Shown here in pieces: positions 1 to 8,264 of a DNA stretch of 64,000 nucleotides; positions within the stretch are counted from its first letter, which is position 1; every line of letters begins with the position of its first letter. Under the pieces are notes generated by a model, which saw nothing but the letters and a program-made list of their open reading frames with translations, made no database searches and was not told the origin of the DNA. Source of the DNA: SZUA-35 sp037969565 (lineage in GTDB: Bacteria; Actinomycetota; Acidimicrobiia; Acidimicrobiales; SZUA-35); the NCBI GenBank assembly GCA_037969565.1, contig JBBKXQ010000008.1:1-64000 (forward strand), written 5' to 3'. Position numbers and translations under genes: made by a program.

Positions 1-232
1 TGGTCTGAGCGAGGAGTTGTCCGATTGGGCGGCCGTCATCGAGTGGGTGGATGGTGATGGTCTTGAGGAATGCCGCGAGTCGGGCTTGTCGGGGTCCGTT
101 GCGCCATACCTGCCCGACGACGGGGTGGGTGGTGTGCAGAGCGGTTTCAGATCTGCTTGCAGCTGTCAGGAATGCGTGGGCGCTTTGATCGCTCCGGTCG
201 ATGGAGATGAGGAACCCGGCATCGAGAATCAC
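1..232 (-). CDS. PIN-domain toxin (VapC-like), partial, cut by window edge
   Basis: The reading frame starts with GTG at 232, overlaps the stop of the antitoxin by 3 nt and stays open to the window edge (77 codons seen). The start VILDAGFLISIDRSD has the hydrophobic strand plus Asp4 that open PIN domains, where that Asp is one of the metal-binding acidic residues. PIN toxins are usually Mg-dependent RNases of 120-140 aa, so roughly half is present here. Order (antitoxin first, toxin second, overlapping) is the usual vapBC layout. The remaining acidic residues lie outside the window, so activity cannot be judged. Identification rests on the N-terminal pattern plus context. Confidence 0.7.
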   Translation of the reverse strand, partial: MILDAGFLISIDRSDQSAHAFLTAASRSETALHTTHPVVGQVWRNGPRQARLAAFLKTITIHPLDDGRPIGQLLAQT

Positions 233-456
233 AAGCCGTATCGTTCGGCCATCGCAGCGACGTCTTCCTCTTCGATGGGACCCTCTTCGGTGTCCCACTC
301 GGCTAGAAACGCGCTGAGGGCATGCTGGCGTTTCCGGTCGGCTGCGAGGCTGCGGAGGGCTTGGCGGATTGCGCTGGAGCGCCCGCCGTATTCGGGTGCA
401 AGCATGTCGAGGAGGGCTTCGTCCTCGTCGTCGAGTCGGACTGTCGTGGTGGCCAT
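229..456 (-). CDS. Ribbon-helix-helix antitoxin (CopG/VapB type)
   Basis: 75-aa protein. Residues 3-8 (TTVRLD) form the expected DNA-contacting beta strand of an RHH fold, followed by two helices (to about residue 45) with the turn GGRSSAIRQAL. The acidic C-terminus (EEGPIEEEDVAAM) is typical of the disordered segment that neutralises the toxin. Its stop overlaps the toxin start, giving translational coupling. A near-perfect palindrome at 465-486, just upstream of its ATG, is the probable autoregulatory operator. The family call is confident; the partner and specificity are inferred. Confidence 0.8.
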   Translation of the reverse strand: MATTTVRLDDEDEALLDMLAPEYGGRSSAIRQALRSLAADRKRQHALSAFLAEWDTEEGPIEEEDVAAMAERYGL

Positions 457-464
457 GAGACTGT

Positions 465-486
465 TTGTAGCACGACCGTGCTACAA
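465..486. promoter_or_regulatory. Palindromic operator of the toxin-antitoxin pair
   Basis: Two perfect 10-nt inverted arms, TTGTAGCACG and CGTGCTACAA, flank a 2-nt centre. The palindrome begins 8 nt upstream of the antitoxin ATG. Read on the minus strand, a TATTGT hexamer overlaps its outer edge and can act as a -10. RHH antitoxins bind such palindromes to repress their own operon, so this is a well-placed operator; binding itself is inferred. Confidence 0.7.
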
Positions 487-581
487 TATCGAGTCTTGGA
501 TCTGGCGGCGTCGTGATCCTGAGCGTGCCGAGAAGTCATCTGTGCTGCTGATCATCGAACGAGGAGCGGCGCGAAACGTTG

Positions 582-734
582 ATGCGTCGACGATCCCGCT
601 TCCTGGTCGCGATGGCCGTCACGACCGTCATCGAGCTCGCTGTGGGTTCATTTGCTGTCGTGCAGCAGCGCCGCGCGTCAGACCTCGCGAGAGAGATCAG
701 ACGATCGGCAGCAGCTCGCGACGTCGCGGCATAG
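582..734 (+). CDS. Possible small membrane protein (50 aa)
   Basis: An ATG-initiated frame of 50 codons. A basic start (MRRRSR) is followed by one hydrophobic segment (FLVAMAVTTVIELAVGSFAVV, about residues 7-27 with Glu inside) and a charged tail. A GAGGAG-like purine stretch lies about 15 nt upstream, farther than ideal. It is followed after 9 nt by another open frame. I recognise no family. It could be a real small ORF or a chance frame in the 600-nt stretch between the antitoxin and the DUF1206 gene. Confidence 0.3.
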   Translation: MRRRSRFLVAMAVTTVIELAVGSFAVVQQRRASDLAREIRRSAAARDVAA

Positions 735-743
735 GCCCAGCTG

Positions 744-1061
744 ATGACGAAATCGAACGCCGAGCTGGCGAACATGTTGGCGATCCACGCAGCACGCGTG
801 GGGTCTCCGCAAGGCGAACTGTCGCCCGAGGTCATTGATGCGCTGCACGCAGGGGTGCAGGCCACCAGGACGCAATACCCCGTCTCGACGGCGCCCCGTG
901 CGCTCAGAGCGGGCGCCGGAGGTGACGTCTTCCTGCTCCCACCCGACGAGCTGATCCGGCTCGCCCAGGGTCAGGTGACGAGGGCGTTCAGCGAGGAGGA
1001 GTGCCGGGCAGCCCGCCTCATCACAGCACGGTGGGTCAAGCGTTCGTGTAACCATGGGACC
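744..1061 (+). pseudogene. Possible gene remnant in frame with the DUF1206 gene
   Basis: This stretch is open and in frame with the DUF1206 gene downstream, but it is not part of that family. It has coding-like third-position GC. Its end (LPPDELIRLAQGQ, then VTRAFSEEECRAA) resembles the C-terminal tail pattern 'LxxxARxRLTRxxTxEEC' that I recall from actinobacterial cyclase/STAND/WD40 regulators. I infer it may be the 3' remnant of such a gene fused by decay to its neighbour, or simply an N-terminal extension. No start signal for an independent gene is convincing. Confidence 0.3.
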
Positions 1062-1928
1062 GTGACGACCGACCCCCTGGAACCAGACGGTGACGAGCCA
1101 CGGACTGATGCCGAGCCGACCGACGTCGTTGCGATGGCGACACGAGTGGGATGGGTGGCCAAGGGACTGCTGTTCGTCGTCATCGGTCTGATCGGTCTCG
1201 AGATCGCAAGGCGCGGATGGAGCTCGGAGGACGCTGACCAAGGCGGAGCGCTGGCCACGATCGCCGGTGCGCCGGCGGGCCGAGTGCTCGTGGGTGTCAT
1301 GGGGGTCGGGCTCATTTTGTACGCCGCATGGCAGCTGTGGTCGGCCTTTGTCGGCGGGGTCGAGAGCCCATTCGAGGATCCTCTCGACTTGGCATCACGG
1401 ATTGGATCGGTCGGGCTCTCGCTTGTGTACGGACTGTTGGGAGTAACAGGCGTGCAGGTCGCTGTCACGGGGAGACGGGAGTCCGCCGGCGAGTCGGGGT
1501 CGAGGTCACCCGAGGGCATCTCAACTCTTCTGCTAGGTCTCCCGGCTGGCCGCTTTGCCGTGTTCGCTGTCGGGTTGGTCACCATCGGTGTCGGCGTGTA
1601 CCACCTGCAGAAGGGTTGGCGGCTCGGTTTCGTCGATGACATCGATCGGTCCGGCCTCTCGACCGCCGGGAACCGCGCCCTCATTGTTCTAGGCGTTGCG
1701 GGTTTCACCGCTCGCTCGCTGATGCTGTTCATCGCCGGTGCATTGTTCGTGGTCGCTGCCTGGCAGCACGATGCCGATGACGCCGCCGGGCTCGATGAGT
1801 CGCTTCGGGCCCTCGCCGCTGCTCCCGGTGGGCGGCTGTTGCTTGGTGCGACCGCCGTTGGTCTCATCGCTGCCGGTGCCTACGACTCGTTGACCTTCCG
1901 GCGCCAAGAGTTAGCGGGCGACAGCTGA
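1062..1928 (+). CDS. DUF1206 family integral membrane protein
   Basis: 288 aa from GTG 1062. The protein contains three repeats of a two-helix unit; each unit opens with an AxRxGxxxKGLLF-type helix (residues near 27, 110 and 205) and a Gly-rich second helix ending near a short charged loop. This three-fold repeat is the signature of DUF1206, an actinobacterial membrane family of unknown function. An alternative start at ATG 1134 would leave only a few residues before the first helix. The open frame continues upstream to 744, but that part does not look like DUF1206. No operon partners; the next gene is convergent. Confidence 0.75.
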   Translation: MTTDPLEPDGDEPRTDAEPTDVVAMATRVGWVAKGLLFVVIGLIGLEIARRGWSSEDADQGGALATIAGAPAGRVLVGVMGVGLILYAAWQLWSAFVGGVESPFEDPLDLASRIGSVGLSLVYGLLGVTGVQVAVTGRRESAGESGSRSPEGISTLLLGLPAGRFAVFAVGLVTIGVGVYHLQKGWRLGFVDDIDRSGLSTAGNRALIVLGVAGFTARSLMLFIAGALFVVAAWQHDADDAAGLDESLRALAAAPGGRLLLGATAVGLIAAGAYDSLTFRRQELAGDS

Positions 1929-2083
1929 AAGCAACCGGCTAGGGGGTCCGCTGATAGCTCAGTGCTCGTAGCGGAACCCGATTCGAGCGTGGCCTGGAAA
2001 TGCTGAACAGACCCCGCCAGATCTACCCCAACACCAACCCAGCCGAGGTCGGCGACCCGCTCCATGAATTCCCACTCGAAGCG

Positions 2084-2749
2084 TCAGCCGCTGTGTCGTG
2101 GGTCGAGCCGGCGGCTGAGCACGGTTGTTCCGCCGGTTGCGATGAGAACCGCTGCTGCCGCTGCGATGAAGGTCCCGGCGGCGATCCACGCGGGTGGGTT
2201 GGTGTCGGTTGAGCAGAAGGATGTGTAGGGGCTCGGAGTGTTGGTATTGGCTCCGAGCCAGAACAGTGCGGGGTAGGCGGCGAGTGTGGTGATGGTGCCG
2301 GCGAGTCGTCCCGTGAGGGCGACGGCGGTGGAGGCGATTCCGGCCAGAACAGCGAGGTTGGTGACTGCGGGGAGCCATGCGGTGATTCCGAGTGCGCCGA
2401 AGTCGTATTGGTCTGATCCAGGCACGACTGATGTCGGGAGTCGGGTGACGGCGAGATAGACGACGATCGGTGTGGCCATGGCGACGGCGATGACAGCCAT
2501 GTGTGCCGAAGCGGAGAGATGGCGGAGCTTGGCGGTTCCGGTCGCTTCCCACGTGGCCATTGCTGGACTGAGGAGCCAGGTGCTGACGAGTGCGAATGCG
2601 AAGGCGACGAGTTCGACGATGCCGATACCGCAGCGCCCGCCGTCGATGGTTCCGTACCAGAACACATAGGCGAGGGCGTAGGCGCCAGCGGCGAGCAGCG
2701 GGATGGTGGTGACTCGGCGGCCGTCGAAGAACGGGTGCCGGTCGGTCAT
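2084..2749 (-). CDS. Six-helix membrane protein of the ABC export operon
   Basis: 221 aa, last gene of a six-gene minus-strand operon. Hydrophobic segments near residues 15-32, 45-62, 83-103, 118-140, 145-163 and 188-208 suggest six transmembrane helices, the count of an ABC permease half. It has no ATPase or known catalytic motif. Its ATG overlaps the stop of the preceding permease-like gene by 4 nt (ATGA), so the two are translationally coupled and probably form one membrane unit with the ATPase at 4092-4847. I do not recognise a specific family. Confidence 0.6.
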   Translation of the reverse strand: MTDRHPFFDGRRVTTIPLLAAGAYALAYVFWYGTIDGGRCGIGIVELVAFAFALVSTWLLSPAMATWEATGTAKLRHLSASAHMAVIAVAMATPIVVYLAVTRLPTSVVPGSDQYDFGALGITAWLPAVTNLAVLAGIASTAVALTGRLAGTITTLAAYPALFWLGANTNTPSPYTSFCSTDTNPPAWIAAGTFIAAAAAVLIATGGTTVLSRRLDPRHSG

Positions 2750-4095
2750 TGCCGGACGGATTTCAGTGTGCAGCCTGCGAGTTCGGCGCTGTGTTGGTCG
2801 AGGAATGTTCGGAGTTCTGTGTCGCTGAGTGCAGCGAGGGCTCGGGCGGTTCCCGTGTCGAACGAGAACATGGCGGCGTCGACGTCTGCCTGGTCCGCGG
2901 GCGATCGGCTGGCAATTGCGTAGCTGAGTTCGGAAGCGAGCGCGTAGGACAACTCGAGGGAGCCCCCAGCGTTGAGTGCGTCATCGCCGCCGCGGGAGAA
3001 TGCGGCGGTGAAGCACGCCAGTTCGCCGCCGATCAGGCGAGCCGTCGAGATGGATGCCTCGGATTCGGCTCGCACTGGGCTGTCGGAGAAGTAGGTGAAC
3101 GACACGAGGTCGGAGAGCGGGGTTCCCGCTGCGATGTCGGAAGTTGCTGCGCCGAAGCCGAACTGGTCGATGATGGTGGTGGCGCCTCGAGCGATCGGCG
3201 GCAGAGCCTCGGCGACGTCATCCGGTACGCACACTTGCGATTCGGGCACGCGGTCGCAGCCGGTCCCAGTCGAGCGGCCGACGAGCGACGGCTGGACGAG
3301 CAGTACAGCGACGGCGATGGCGGCGGGGGCGAGCATCGGGAGAGCGGCCAGCCATCCTGGCTGGGTGTCGCGACGGCCGGCAGATCGGACAGCGACCCAC
3401 GCTGCAGCACCTGCGAGCGCGGCGAAGAGAGCGAGCCTGATGGCAGCACCGGTTCGGGTTTCGTAGCGGCCGATGCCGACGGTGACATCCATCCAGTTCA
3501 GCGCAACGCCATAGACCGAGGCGCCGCTGGTGCCGTTGGTTTCGCTGCTGGTCACGGCCTCGCCGAGCAGGATTGGTCCGATGATCGCCGGGAACACAGC
3601 GATGGAGGCGACGACGGGGGCGATACGGCTAGACCAGATGGTGCCGAGCAGGTAGCCGAGACAGGTGACAGCCAGGATGGCGGCGAGACCCGACACGATG
3701 GTGAGCGGGTTCGCTGAGCCGCCGGTCGTGTTGGCTGCTGCGTTCACGACTGCGGGGGTGAGACCGAGGACGTGACCGGCCACGACGGCGGTGGCGAGGG
3801 GTCGCAGCTGTGCTGACATGATCGCTGTCCAACCGCGTGCCGGGGTCGGGCCGATGGCGAGGGTGTGGCGCCACCCGCCGATCCATGCTCCTGCACCGGC
3901 AACGATCGGACCGACCAAGAGAACGGAGTCTCGTGATATGGCGTTGGTATCGCTCCACAACGGCGGAAGCCACGCTGGAAGGCTTCCGGATGAGAACGTC
4001 CATGTGACGAACCCGACGAAGGTGGCGATGACCCCGAGTGTGATGGGTTTGATCGGGGCGAACGAGCCCGATCTTGCGGTTGCTGTGGCGGTCAT
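2746..4095 (-). CDS. ABC transporter permease-like protein with large extracytoplasmic domain
   Basis: 449 aa. The first ~270 residues hold about six to seven hydrophobic helices. The last ~165 residues are hydrophilic and contain four cysteines (GCDRVPESQVCVPDD, LACFTA and AGCTLK), suggesting a disulfide-stabilised extracytoplasmic domain. It overlaps the ATPase gene upstream and the six-helix gene downstream by 4 nt each, so the three should form one transporter. Export of a peptide or lipid-like compound is typical of such PadR-controlled systems, but the substrate cannot be read from sequence. Confidence 0.6.
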   Translation of the reverse strand: MTATATARSGSFAPIKPITLGVIATFVGFVTWTFSSGSLPAWLPPLWSDTNAISRDSVLLVGPIVAGAGAWIGGWRHTLAIGPTPARGWTAIMSAQLRPLATAVVAGHVLGLTPAVVNAAANTTGGSANPLTIVSGLAAILAVTCLGYLLGTIWSSRIAPVVASIAVFPAIIGPILLGEAVTSSETNGTSGASVYGVALNWMDVTVGIGRYETRTGAAIRLALFAALAGAAAWVAVRSAGRRDTQPGWLAALPMLAPAAIAVAVLLVQPSLVGRSTGTGCDRVPESQVCVPDDVAEALPPIARGATTIIDQFGFGAATSDIAAGTPLSDLVSFTYFSDSPVRAESEASISTARLIGGELACFTAAFSRGGDDALNAGGSLELSYALASELSYAIASRSPADQADVDAAMFSFDTGTARALAALSDTELRTFLDQHSAELAGCTLKSVRQ

Positions 4096-4847
4096 GCCGT
4101 CACCTTGGCCGGTCCGTTGAGGAGTTCGACGTAACCGGATTCGAGAGCGGAGAGCCCATCGGTGGCATGCGATTGGCCAAGCGACTTGAGGGCGTCGACC
4201 GAGCTGTCGAATACGACCGAGCCACCGTTGATGGCGACAACCTGGGTTGCCATGAGGGCGAGGTCCTCGACGATGTGGGTACTGAGGAGCACGATTGCGT
4301 GTTCGGCAATGGCGGCGAGGTGGTGGCGGATCTGGACGCGTTGGGCTGGGTCGAGACCGGCCGTTGGTTCATCGAGCAGCACAAGGCGCGGCTGGTGAGC
4401 GATGGCGCAGGCAATGCCCACCCGTTGTTGTTGACCGCCAGAGAGCGACCCGGTGCGTCGATCGGCCAGGTCGGCGAGATCTACCAACTCAAGAGCAAGC
4501 ACCGCAGCGGCGTCACACTCGTCACGGGGAACGCCTTGGGCCCATGCGGCGTAGGCGACGTTGCGTTGTGCAGTCGACCAGCGCAGCAGGTCGAAACGCT
4601 GCGGGAGAAAGCCGATGGAGCGGCGCAATTCGTCTTGGTCGGGGCCGTGCATCGAGCGACCGTCGAGGGTGACGACGCCAGAGGTTGGGTTGCGCAGTGT
4701 TGCAAGGATCGAGAACAGCGTGGATTTTCCTGCGCCGTTCGGTCCCAAGAGTCCGGTGACGCCCGGTGTGATTGCGACGTTGATGTTGTTGAGGACCGGG
4801 GGTCGGCCCCGGTATTGGAAGGTGATGTCTTCACAGCGGAGTTCCAC
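4092..4847 (-). CDS. ABC transporter ATP-binding protein
   Basis: 251 aa from GTG 4847, chosen because AGGAG lies 7-8 nt upstream and the protein then starts VELRCEDITFQYRG, as ABC ATPases do. The open frame extends further upstream but with arginine-rich noncoding character. Motifs in order: Walker A GPNGAGKST, Q-loop FLPQRFD, signature LSGGQQQR, Walker B LVLLDEP and switch His in LLSTHIVED. It powers the permease genes immediately downstream. The general architecture matches drug, bacteriocin or lipid exporters of the CcmA/NatA type. Confidence 0.9.
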   Translation of the reverse strand: MELRCEDITFQYRGRPPVLNNINVAITPGVTGLLGPNGAGKSTLFSILATLRNPTSGVVTLDGRSMHGPDQDELRRSIGFLPQRFDLLRWSTAQRNVAYAAWAQGVPRDECDAAAVLALELVDLADLADRRTGSLSGGQQQRVGIACAIAHQPRLVLLDEPTAGLDPAQRVQIRHHLAAIAEHAIVLLSTHIVEDLALMATQVVAINGGSVVFDSSVDALKSLGQSHATDGLSALESGYVELLNGPAKVTA

Positions 4848-4897
4848 TGCATTGCTCCTGTTGTTTGGATTGGTGAACCGGCCGAGGTTGGCCGGTG

Positions 4898-7030
4898 TCA
4901 GGTGGCGCGGAGGTCGCCGGGGGCGAGCCGAGTCTGGGCGAGGAAGAACGCCAGGGCCCCGGCGAGGGCGGCTCCGACGAGTCCGACACCACTCGAGAAC
5001 AACGCGACAGCCCACGGGAAGGGGAGATCGGTGTCCGAGCCTGCTTGCCGGTAGACATGACCGGCGAGGGTGCCGATGCCCGCCGCCATGGTGACGGTGA
5101 CGGCGACTGGCAGGCTCACGGTCCACAGTTGGGCTCGGCGAAGGAACCGGGCGGGGATCCCGACAGCGAGGAGGTTGGCGTCGAGGGCCCGGCGTTCGAG
5201 GGAGCGATCGGCGGTGGCAACCACGACGGCAGCGAGCCCGATGGTGAATGCTGCGATGACTCCCGCAGTGATGACCGCAGACACGAGGTCGGCGAGATTG
5301 TCGCTCGGCCAGTTGCCAGCGAAGGCCACCGGATCTGCGGCGATGAGGGCAGCCTCGAACTCGGCCCGAAAGGATGGGTCTGCTCGAACCGTCCAGCCTT
5401 GCACCGGCCCGATCTCTGCTTGCGAGGGTGGCACGATCAGCCCGGAGATCGCACTGGAAGAATCTGAAGGGAACTCGGCTTCGACGATCGGCACGCCGTA
5501 GCTGCCCTCAACACCGCCGAAGGTCAGTTCGAACACCTGGCCATCTACGCAGGTCGGTAGCTCCTGATCGAGTTGGATCCCGAGTTGCGCGCACGTCGCA
5601 GCCCACCCTGAATCCCCGCCGTCGATTGCGACCTGGGGCAGGGCGCTTACGACGCCGGGCAGTTCGGCGATCTGGTCGGCCGTCAGGTCGGTATCGATGC
5701 CGAAGGTGGTGTCGGTGTCGGTGGAGAACGACGCGTCTTGGAAGGCGCCGACAACTCCTTGGCCGACGCCGAGCGCGAAGGTGGCCACGAGCACACCGGT
5801 CAAGACTCGGCCTGCCGCCGATGGTTCGTGTTGTAGGCGTCGCGCCACCAGCATCCGGGTCGTGCCGGCTCGGCGTGAGCCGAGCGAGGTGCCCAGCACT
5901 TGCGAAACCACCGGTGTCGACAACGTGGTCCCGACCGCAGAAGCCAAGCCGCCCACGAACAACGTCCAGAAGAAGGCTTCATCGGTCGTGTTCTTGACGG
6001 CGGCAAATACCAGCATCGCCAGCCCCGAGACCAGCACGATGGCCCGCCAGCCCACCCGGACCGACGGTGCGCCTTGGCGGCCAGTAGCAAGCGGCTCGTC
6101 GACAGCATCGTTCGCGGTGACGGTCGCAACCGCGATGGCGCTGATCGTGGCAACCAAGACGATCGCTACGGCCACCGGGAGGCGGACCGGGGCATCGGCG
6201 CCGAACCACCGGAAACCGCCCACGCCCTGTCGTCCAACCGCTGGCTGGACAACCGCCCACAACAGACACCCGAGCACCGAACCGGCCGCGGCCACGACGG
6301 CAGTCTCGACCGAATTCACGGTGCGCACTGCTCGACGGGAAAGTCCGAGGAGGCGGAGCGAGGCCAGGCGCTGATTGCGGGCCCGAGCCGACAACCTGGA
6401 CGACGTTGCGAGGAACGCACCGGCAGGAAGAACGAGGAAGGCGACGGACAGCACCATGACGATCCTGACTTCGGCCGACCCGGTGACCGGCAACAGCTCT
6501 GTGGTCCCGAAGCTGATTGGGTAGAGCCGCTCGTCGGCTTCGACGCCCACGTAGGCGACGAGGTCGCTTGGTGAGACCAAGCCGGCATCAGCGATGGTGT
6601 CGATCTGGGTCTGGGGGAACCGTTGTGCGACCAGCGGGTCCCGATCGACCAACGTTGCGAGCGCCGGTGACATGACCACTTCGCCGGGTTGGGGGAGCGC
6701 TGCCACGCCGGGTGGGAGTTCGCCGGTGCCGGCGAGCACGATCCGCTCGAGCTGGCGATCGCCGAGTTGCTCTCCGATTCGTCGGCCCAGCAGCGGCAAC
6801 GTCTCGAGGTCGGGGTTTGTCGACGGGTCTGCTTGCAGAAGTGCTTCTGGAGGAATGACCGTTACTTCTTCTCGCCGGTCGTTCTTGCCATCGAAGATTG
6901 CCGGCAAGCCGAGAATCGCAGCAGCGACGAAACCCGCCAGCATCATGCCGAGGGCCATCGATGCGGTTCGTCCGATCGACTCTCGCCACGACCTGCGGGC
7001 CAGGCGCCAGCCAAGTGCAATCGAGCTCAT
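4898..7030 (-). CDS. FtsX/MacB-like ABC transporter permease
   Basis: 710 aa. One N-terminal helix (about residues 22-44) is followed by a large extracytoplasmic region, then a three-helix FtsX block (about 190-320), a second hydrophobic block, another extracytoplasmic region, and three helices at the C-terminus (about 570-705). This duplicated layout is that of FtsX/LolC-type permeases, which move peptides, antibiotics or lipids by mechanotransmission rather than through a channel. Its ATG overlaps the stop of the upstream ATPase gene (7027-7030), its obvious partner. A 50-nt gap separates it from the second ABC module. Confidence 0.85.
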   Translation of the reverse strand: MSSIALGWRLARRSWRESIGRTASMALGMMLAGFVAAAILGLPAIFDGKNDRREEVTVIPPEALLQADPSTNPDLETLPLLGRRIGEQLGDRQLERIVLAGTGELPPGVAALPQPGEVVMSPALATLVDRDPLVAQRFPQTQIDTIADAGLVSPSDLVAYVGVEADERLYPISFGTTELLPVTGSAEVRIVMVLSVAFLVLPAGAFLATSSRLSARARNQRLASLRLLGLSRRAVRTVNSVETAVVAAAGSVLGCLLWAVVQPAVGRQGVGGFRWFGADAPVRLPVAVAIVLVATISAIAVATVTANDAVDEPLATGRQGAPSVRVGWRAIVLVSGLAMLVFAAVKNTTDEAFFWTLFVGGLASAVGTTLSTPVVSQVLGTSLGSRRAGTTRMLVARRLQHEPSAAGRVLTGVLVATFALGVGQGVVGAFQDASFSTDTDTTFGIDTDLTADQIAELPGVVSALPQVAIDGGDSGWAATCAQLGIQLDQELPTCVDGQVFELTFGGVEGSYGVPIVEAEFPSDSSSAISGLIVPPSQAEIGPVQGWTVRADPSFRAEFEAALIAADPVAFAGNWPSDNLADLVSAVITAGVIAAFTIGLAAVVVATADRSLERRALDANLLAVGIPARFLRRAQLWTVSLPVAVTVTMAAGIGTLAGHVYRQAGSDTDLPFPWAVALFSSGVGLVGAALAGALAFFLAQTRLAPGDLRAT

Positions 7031-7677
7031 GCGACGGCTCCGTCGCGCATCACGATCTCACGATCGCAATAGGAGGCCAGCCGGGCTTCGTGGGTGACGA
7101 TCACGACCGCCGCACCATCGAGCCGGGCGGCGGCAAGCATGGCTTCGAGGGCCAACTGCCCGGTGACGCTGTCGAGTGCTCCGGTGGGCTCGTCGGCGAA
7201 AACCACCGACGGGCGATGAACGAGGGACCGGGCGATCGCTGCTCGCTGCATCTGACCGCCCGACACCTCGGCCGGGCGACGGTCGGCCAGCGCAGCCACG
7301 TCGAGCCGCTCCAACAACTCAATCGCGCGAGTCTCGGCAGCGTCCCGCTTCGTCCCCGTCGCCATCAGCGGTAGGGCGACGTTCTCGACCAGGCTCAGCT
7401 CCGGAACCAGATACCCGAACTGGAACACCATGCCCATATCGGTCAACCGACGTGCCGAACGTTCGTTGTCGCTGGCGTTGTCGAGGCGATGGTCCTGGAA
7501 CCACACCTCACCCTCGTCGGGAACCAGCAGACCAGCCAGACAGTGCAGCAGCGTCGACTTGCCCGATCCACTTCGCCCCATGATCGCCACGGCCTCACCA
7601 GCCCCGATAGCGACGGACACCCCTTGCAGCGCCGGATCGGTACCGAAGGCGTAGGAGATCTGTTTCGCTTCGATCAT
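7027..7677 (-). CDS. MacB/LolD-type ABC transporter ATPase
   Basis: 216 aa from ATG 7677, which overlaps the PadR stop (TGATG); GTG 7680 is an alternative adding one residue. Motifs: Walker A GRSGSGKST, Q-loop VFQFGYLVPELS, signature VSGGQMQR, Walker B VVFADEPTGALD and switch His VTHEA. The sequence EPTGALD and the overall length are characteristic of the MacB/LolD subfamily that pairs with FtsX permeases. The partner is the next gene. Control by the PadR protein encoded immediately upstream is very likely. Confidence 0.9.
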   Translation of the reverse strand: MIEAKQISYAFGTDPALQGVSVAIGAGEAVAIMGRSGSGKSTLLHCLAGLLVPDEGEVWFQDHRLDNASDNERSARRLTDMGMVFQFGYLVPELSLVENVALPLMATGTKRDAAETRAIELLERLDVAALADRRPAEVSGGQMQRAAIARSLVHRPSVVFADEPTGALDSVTGQLALEAMLAAARLDGAAVVIVTHEARLASYCDREIVMRDGAVA

Positions 7678-8195
7678 CACGACTGCCCGAGTGTGTACTT
7701 TGCCAGCCGAGCTCCGGCCAGCTCGATCCACTCGAGATCTGCTTGGAGATGTCCGATCAACAAGTCGAGGGCGAGCTGCCGCTCGATCCCGGCATCCCCC
7801 TGATGGGCGCGGAGTTCACGCATCCGCACCAGATGCACGGCGCGCTGGGCGGTGAGCACATCGTCGACCGGCCGCCCCGACACCAACGCCACAACGACCT
7901 TGGTGTACAGGGGGCCGAGGGCAAGTTCGTCAGGTGCGACCGGTGAGTCGAGCCAGGATTCCAACTCCTGTACTCCGTCGGCGGTGATGGCGTAACTCTT
8001 GCGGTCAGGGCCATCGCCGGACTCGATCGACACCGATGTGAGGCCATCGCGTTCGAGGCGGCCCAGGGTCGCGTAGACCTGTCCGAACTTGAGTGACCGG
8101 CCCTCAGCGAACCAGCGGTCGTAGTCGTGCTTCAGTGAGTAGCCGTGTTGTGGGCCGCCCTCGAGAAGCCCCAGAAACGCATGTCCTACGGTCAT
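7677..8195 (-). CDS. PadR family transcriptional regulator
   Basis: 172 aa. The N-terminal winged helix (residues 1-80) has the PadR hallmark LGLLEGGPQHGYSLKHDY and the wing KSYAIT; the C-terminal part (90-170) is the helical dimerisation domain with a Trp-rich end. PadR proteins repress adjacent exporter genes and release on binding an effector. It is the first gene of the operon containing two ABC exporters. A palindrome at 8198-8217 ends 2 nt before its ATG, implying autoregulation. Confidence 0.9.
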   Translation of the reverse strand: MTVGHAFLGLLEGGPQHGYSLKHDYDRWFAEGRSLKFGQVYATLGRLERDGLTSVSIESGDGPDRKSYAITADGVQELESWLDSPVAPDELALGPLYTKVVVALVSGRPVDDVLTAQRAVHLVRMRELRAHQGDAGIERQLALDLLIGHLQADLEWIELAGARLAKYTLGQS

Positions 8196-8197
8196 AA

Positions 8198-8217
8198 ACT
8201 GAATGTATACGCTCAGT
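8198..8217 (-). promoter_or_regulatory. PadR operator overlapping a leaderless promoter
   Basis: The 20-nt element has arms ACTGA and TCAGT and a palindromic core GTATAC, with only the two AT/GC dinucleotides breaking symmetry. On the minus strand TATACA lies 7 nt before the ATG at 8195, which places transcription initiation at or next to the start codon. The operator thus covers the -10 element, a position suited to repression. Binding is inferred. Confidence 0.65.
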
Positions 8218-8264
8218 GTCTACTCAGGTCAACAGATTTCTCGGGATGGTCTGACCTGCGCTGC

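Noticed and set aside
1880..2065. Minus-strand fragment reading RVADLGWVGVGVDLAGSV, reminiscent of a VOC N-terminus
   Set aside because: Only about 35 residues look similar, with no continuation in any frame; chance cannot be excluded.
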